46,411 nucleotides of DNA, from NCBI RefSeq assembly GCF_000264995.1, contig NW_006767438.1, positions 1,603,631-1,650,041 of the forward strand, read 5' to 3'. Positions 43,536-46,411 of the stretch are shown in pieces. The stretch comes from Punctularia strigosozonata HHB-11173 SS5. Lineage: Eukaryota > Basidiomycota > Agaricomycetes > Corticiales > Punctulariaceae. A program made the translations under genes and the position numbers. Position 1 is the first letter of the stretch. Each line of letters starts with the position of its first letter. The notes beneath the pieces were generated by a model that searched no databases, was not told the origin of the DNA, and saw only the letters and a list, made by a program, of their open reading frames with translations.

Positions 43536-45073
43536 TCACACACCGTCCGCTCTTCCTCCTTTCATCCATGAGCTCGCGCTCTTCTGTATAACGCGTGTTT
43601 CGGAATCTATTTCTTCGGTAATGCGCACTTCCATGGGGTACAAGCCACCTCCCGGAGGGCGAGATACTTGAGGGCTGAATACCGTAGGCGCTTGCAGTAC
43701 TGTGGCACTGAGACCAATGCGCACCATGATCATGCCGAACGAGATTCCCTGGTATAAGTCAGAAGATTGTCCATTGCAAAGAGAGTGAACTTGCAATCAA
43801 AGAATTGAGCTATTTCACGACTTGTCAGCGGGAGCGGAATGAAGGAGTGGAATAACAAGTACCATTGTAATCGACATGAATTGCACGTTGGACTTGACTG
43901 CGAACGAAACCAGGGTGATTATGTTGATGATGCTGCGATGTGGTCAGCTCTCATTGACGATGTCATATGAGTCGGACTCACCCCAGTATCAAAGCGCTCT
44001 CGATTGCGACGGGTATGAGTGGCTGAAACATGATGGAGATCAGTGTCGTCCACTCGCTCTTGAGCGGATCCGACGAATAGCAAGGGGTGCAGTAGTAAAG
44101 CCTCTCATGTCACGATCTCGTTTGAGAATACGATAGCTGATCAGAGCTTCGACATGTCAGATATTCGAAGCAAAGATAATAGTGTTAGTCTCACCTGCCT
44201 GTATGATGTTTGTACTGAGTCTATCAGTATCGGTCCGTCTCAGGTACAACGCCCGAAGTCAGTTACCTAAGAGCGAGCACGAGGGCACTCATGGTCCAAC
44301 TGCGACGCTTGTCAGTAAGATATTACCTTACTAGAAGCATGACTATGTACCGGCCGATCGAGCTCGTAAAGATGTCTGTCGCTGTCTTGTACCGCGAGTA
44401 GGCCACCACTTCTCCAACACCACAGACTTGTCTGTGAATTAGCGAGGATAACTACGAGATGCGCTGATAGGCTCAACTGAATAGGCCCACTGTAGACAGA
44501 GATGGTGGCAGCAAGTTTACTTCCGCTCCGTATTGAATAGACACGATAGGTCTGAACATCGCTAGTTTAGTCAGGAATTTGGTGATATAGTTTTTGTGTA
44601 CCAAAATCATGTCCATAAATACTCCTTCTTCCATAACAATTGCAAGTTTTGCAACATTCCGCGGTTCAGACAGTCGAAAAAAGAAAAACAGAGACCCCTC
44701 CGGCGCGCTTTTACGACCAATAAACGCACTCCATATTCTGGACAAATCAATAATCCAGTGCTGCAAACAAGTGACATAATTAGCGCGTTGACTTGAGATA
44801 TAGAGCGCTCTATTTATCACCGTAGTCAAGATAAGAGGCATGGATGTTATGATGAGCAGAATCAGCCTTGTCGTTTTATTGTGGCCGTACTCAAACTTCC
44901 GCTTAGGGGACAGAAGTAGCGTTATCGTAGCAAGGAGTAATGTTGTTGAGCATCCTGAACATACTCTCAGTAAGGGATAACTCGTTTTAAACATCCAACT
45001 CACCGTATAGAACCGATTCTCCCACAAAGCCAGCGAGTTTGCCTTCATCGACCGTGAATGAAGACGAAGACAT
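43536..45073 (-). CDS. 7-TM agaricomycete membrane protein (subgroup II, second copy)
   Basis: Paralogue of the gene at 32040-33618, function unknown. Exon 1 encodes MSSSSFTVDEGKLAGFVGES, then VLYG. Exon 2 begins CSTTLLLATITLLLSPKRK and continues through HWIIDLSRIWSAF and PRNVAKLAIVMEEGVFMD. After an intron comes TYRVYSIRSGSKLAATI. Further blocks are VVAYSRYKTATDIFTSS, SWTMSALVLALR, ALISYRILKRDRDMRGFTT, IPVAIESALILG, INIITLVSFAVKSNVQF and the last helix FGMIMVRIGLSATVLQAP. The tail VSRPPGGGLYPMEVRITEE is almost shared with the other copy, and the protein ends KGGRADGV. Junctions near 44300-44460 are uncertain. The two copies face the same way about 10 kb apart. Confidence 0.72.
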
Positions 45074-46411
45074 TTGACCACTGCTACGTAGGTCTCTTTG
45101 GGTTCTATCTACGTCCGAGCGCCAGGGAGGGCACTTGTAGCTTCTTTGAGATTAGGACAGCAATGAACCTTTCGGAATCTGTGCCCAGTATTTAGGGTTC
45201 CGCTGTCGTGGGAGCGCAAACTCCGGACCAGCGCTAACCCTGAATGCTTCAGGATTTACCCCATCCGCTCCACAGAACGTTACCGATTGCATCATAGTAA
45301 GATGAGCACTGAATTATATCCTTCAAAATTTAGTATATCCCATGATATTCCTTAGACATTTAAGCGACTATGGTTGGCACCAGGTTCCGACGATGCAGAT
45401 TCGCAAGAATGTGGGGAATGTTGAGACATTCGAGAGATGGATCCGAAGTATCAGCATGTGAGCCGGGTGATTAGGATCAAGACACAGCATTCTATCTCAG
45501 GTCCATACGAGATGATGATTGCTGTCAGGCAGACAAGGAGCATGTGCTTCAGATCAAGGGAAAAAACATGTATCAGACTGTGTGCCACACTCAAGCCGGT
45601 GGTTTTGTCACGATAACAAGGACGTAGATTTTGACGAGACCTCCGGCTACGCGGTCGCGGAGATTGACATCTAGAAATTGTCACGCTTGCTCAATACGGA
45701 AACACGCTCGCCAACTAATAATGCCGGTGTTCTTCGGACTCATACTCCACCTCAACCACCCCTTCGGCACGTCGTTGTTAGGTAGAACTTGCCCCGTCAA
45801 ATGATACACCTTTGAGGCCTTGCCGAAGGGGGATTTACCCATTTTCCGGGTATTTCCCGCCCCCCTTGCTTTTTGGGCGGCCCATCCTCAGGTGCATACC
45901 CAGCAGGGTTGGGTATTGCGGGGACGTCTCATATTGGTCTGCGCTCTAGTGGGACGTCGTCCCCATCTGGCGGGACCCACCAACATAGACCCCGGACCAT
46001 GTGCCGCTGACGTGCCGAGCAACTCGGGCATAATGTTGCTGGCAGCCGAATCGGTCGCAACATATACTGTCGTCACGTGGACGCTGAACTCATTCCGTGC
46101 ACGCGCCCTCTCTCCCCAGTTTCTGCATCATAATAACTTATCATCTACGTACTCAGGCGATTTCCGCATTCTCATCTCGCTACGGTATGTCTAGCGTCTT
46201 CTCAACCACCTTAGAGAAGCGTGTTTTGACATTAGGCAGGTGCACGTACGTCAGGGGTCCTCTATTGCTGAGGGTAAGTCCCCATTCGGCCCTTTCAGCA
46301 CGTTTGCAGCTCTTGAGATCAGCCAGACATTTGATATTTGCTAGGCCCCACAGGATGTCATGTCACGCAGAGAATAATGAATACGATGCGACGATTAAGG
46401 CGCCGATCTTG
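45074..46411. other. Right end, no gene recognised
   Basis: 1.3 kb to the window edge. Frames at 45451-45684 (minus) and 45820-46194 (plus) are open but unlike any protein I recognise. The first ~200 bp is the 5' flank of the 7-TM gene. Confidence 0.4.

Noticed and set aside
25334-45073. The 7-TM genes as a mating-type B receptor locus
   Set aside because: Their conserved blocks do not match Ste3 pheromone receptors, and no pheromone genes accompany them.
1-46411. CRISPR arrays, rRNA or tRNA genes
   Set aside because: No spaced direct repeats, rRNA blocks or recognisable tRNA A/B-box cloverleaf sequences were found by reading; the window is fungal.

Overview
This window looks like a euchromatic piece of an Agaricomycete (mushroom-forming basidiomycete) genome. 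Genes are packed on both strands and broken by many short introns of about 45-65 nt with GT...AG ends. The families are also typical of that group: DUF6534 membrane proteins, an unnamed agaricomycete 7-TM family, microsomal P450s, Delta12-type desaturases, DHA2 transporters and an ICMT-like methyltransferase. I rebuilt exon models by eye. Frame closure was checked exon by exon for the three P450s, both desaturases, the first DUF6534 gene, the ICMT-like gene and the hydrolase.

Left part (1-12.6 kb): DUF6534 gene A (-), then two related P450s facing each other tail to tail (2476-4565 + and 4968-7183 -). Next is the first copy of a ~0.6 kb repeat. It is the promoter-proximal part of a DHA2 transporter locus, split here by a ~3.5 kb segment with no gene I recognise. 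A deleted DHA2 pseudogene and a second DHA2 fragment follow.

Centre (12.6-23.6 kb): two intact membrane fatty acid desaturases diverge from a ~630 bp shared region (12635-14341 - and 14969-16635 +). A TA-flanked MITE lies just downstream of the second. Then come the intact copy of the repeat, the intact DHA2 transporter (18188-20270), an ICMT-like methyltransferase and DUF6534 gene B. Desaturases, P450s, efflux pump and methyltransferase together suggest a fatty-acid-derived (oxylipin or acetylenic) metabolite cluster. No polyketide synthase, NRPS or terpene synthase is visible. The pathway is inference.

Right part (24-46 kb): a truncated proline iminopeptidase pseudogene; a 7-TM gene with a frame-shifting internal deletion; a stand-alone indole-3-glycerol-phosphate synthase (normally one domain of a fungal trifunctional protein) divergent from an aldo-keto reductase; an intact 7-TM gene; two more 7-TM genes of another subgroup; a second DHA2 transporter divergent from an alpha/beta-hydrolase; a third P450; and a decayed Cys/Ser-rich surface glycoprotein. 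Nearly every family occurs in two or more copies with at least one broken, which points to a fast-duplicating accessory region.
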